Shown here: piece by piece, positions 5,499 through 6,131 of the stretch
Layout of the letters: every line of letters begins with the position of its first letter
Position numbering within the stretch: the first letter of the stretch is position 1
Assembly: GCA_021827255.1 (NCBI GenBank)
Contig: JAKAWO010000191.1
Span: forward strand, 1-6,131
Source: Acidobacteriota bacterium
GTDB lineage: Bacteria > Acidobacteriota > Terriglobia > UBA7540
Direction: 5' to 3'
Length of the DNA: 6,131 nt
Position numbers and translations under genes: made by a program
Notes under the pieces: model-generated
Database searches by the model: none
Told to the model about the DNA's origin: nothing
The model's input: only the letters and a program-made list of their open reading frames with translations

Positions 5499-6131
5499 AT
5501 GACGATCGAGTTCGAATCGCTGCTGACGGAAAATGAGATGGCGGCGGGTTTCCTGGCTGGCCTCGAGCGCCGCTACCTTCTTGAGAAGTTTTTCTATTGG
5601 TTTCCGCTTTCGGTTCGAGCATGGCTCGACCTTTGCAATGCCTCTCAGCCGTATAGAAACTACTCGCGTTCCTTTCAACTTATTCGTTCTCACGCTTTGG
5701 AAATCGCCGCGTCGTGTTCGGCGCGCGAAATTGAAGTAGTGAGTTTTGGAGCGGGGCAAGGGGACAAAGACGTTCTGGTGCTCGAGGCGCTGCGTTCGAG
5801 CGGAAAGAGCGTTTTCTATCGCCCCGTGGACGCTAGCTTGGCGCTGCTCGAAATGGCGGTTCTGAGGGCTACCGACGCCGGCTTCGGCACCCGCGGGCTC
5901 AAGGCCGACGTTGAGGACGCGCGCACCTCCCATTGGCTGGCAAAGACAGCGGGTACCCCGCGGCTTTACCTGATTTTGGGCAACTCGCTGGGCATCACCG
6001 ATCCCTCGAATTTTCTCCGCTCCCTTCGGGCAGTGTTGCGGCCTGACGATTGGATTCTGCTCGACGGCGAGATTTATAATCCAGAATCCACGATGCTTGG
6101 CTATGACAACTCCGCCAACCGCAAATTCGCC
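5499..6131 (+). CDS. EgtD-like SAM-dependent methyltransferase, partial (cut by right edge)
   Basis: The frame is open from ATG 5499 to the end of the window (211 codons). SAM-binding landmarks: VVSFGAGQGDKDVLVLEAL at 80-98 (glycine-rich loop I, with the G-x-G-x-K-D of the EgtD/Methyltransf_33 family), YRPVDASLALLEMA at 107-120 (acidic D111 at the end of strand 2), KADVED at 135-140, LYLILGNSLGITDPSNFLRS at 156-175, and DDWILLDGEIYN at 183-194. The N-terminal part (LEKFFYWFPLSVRAWLDLCN) does not look like the usual EgtD start. In EgtD the loop GS(S/T)IGN ends in an asparagine that holds the histidine substrate; here the matching position is I166, so histidine betaine formation is unlikely. 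As the third gene of the MNIO operon it probably methylates the modified peptide or a product of it. Full-length relatives are about 320 residues, so roughly a third is missing. Confidence 0.8.
   Translation, partial: MTIEFESLLTENEMAAGFLAGLERRYLLEKFFYWFPLSVRAWLDLCNASQPYRNYSRSFQLIRSHALEIAASCSAREIEVVSFGAGQGDKDVLVLEALRSSGKSVFYRPVDASLALLEMAVLRATDAGFGTRGLKADVEDARTSHWLAKTAGTPRLYLILGNSLGITDPSNFLRSLRAVLRPDDWILLDGEIYNPESTMLGYDNSANRKFA

Noticed and set aside
5379..5933. 184-codon minus-strand open frame
   Set aside because: Antisense to the methyltransferase start and the end of the partner gene; no initiation signal or recognisable motif.
1..6131. tRNA, rRNA, CRISPR array or insertion sequence
   Set aside because: No cloverleaf, regularly spaced repeats, transposase or flanking terminal repeats were seen on either strand.

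Overview
The window looks like a GC-rich, Gram-negative-type bacterial chromosome. A TonB-dependent outer-membrane receptor with an N-terminal carboxypeptidase-regulatory-like domain lies next to a GT39-type membrane glycosyltransferase. Both types are abundant in soil Acidobacteriota (Solibacter/Koribacter-like genomes), so that phylum is my best guess. This is inference from protein style; there is no rRNA or other marker here.

Layout. (1) Bases 1-1656, minus strand: the N-terminal 552 codons of a TonB-dependent receptor that runs off the left edge. (2) Bases 1657-1874: a divergent intergenic region with two short inverted repeats and a possible -10 element. (3) Bases 1875-3434, plus strand: a 519-residue polytopic glycosyltransferase of the ArnT/PMT (GT39) type. 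(4) Bases 3435-3818: a regulatory region with a perfect 14-bp palindrome, a sigma70-like promoter, a consensus Shine-Dalgarno, a 25-codon ORF, and two RNA hairpins, the second terminator-like. (5) Bases 3819-6131, plus strand: a compact operon. It holds a DUF692/MNIO-type (multinuclear non-heme iron oxidative enzyme) TIM-barrel protein, a partner-type protein overlapping it by 4 bp (ATGA), and an EgtD-like SAM-dependent methyltransferase cut by the right edge.

The part worth attention is region 4 plus region 5. A short, strongly initiated peptide gene, then a hairpin/terminator, a DUF692 enzyme, its coupled partner and a tailoring methyltransferase is the layout expected of a RiPP-type peptide-modification cluster. 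DUF692 enzymes of the MbnB, TglH, ChrH and ApyH type act on peptides with the help of a partner protein. The candidate peptide has no cysteine, the enzyme departs from the usual DUF692 metal-site motifs, and the partner carries an N-terminal stretch resembling Nif11/NHLP leader domains. If this is a real system, it would differ from the described cysteine-modifying ones. The peptide-substrate link is inference; the gene families and the layout are read from the sequence.
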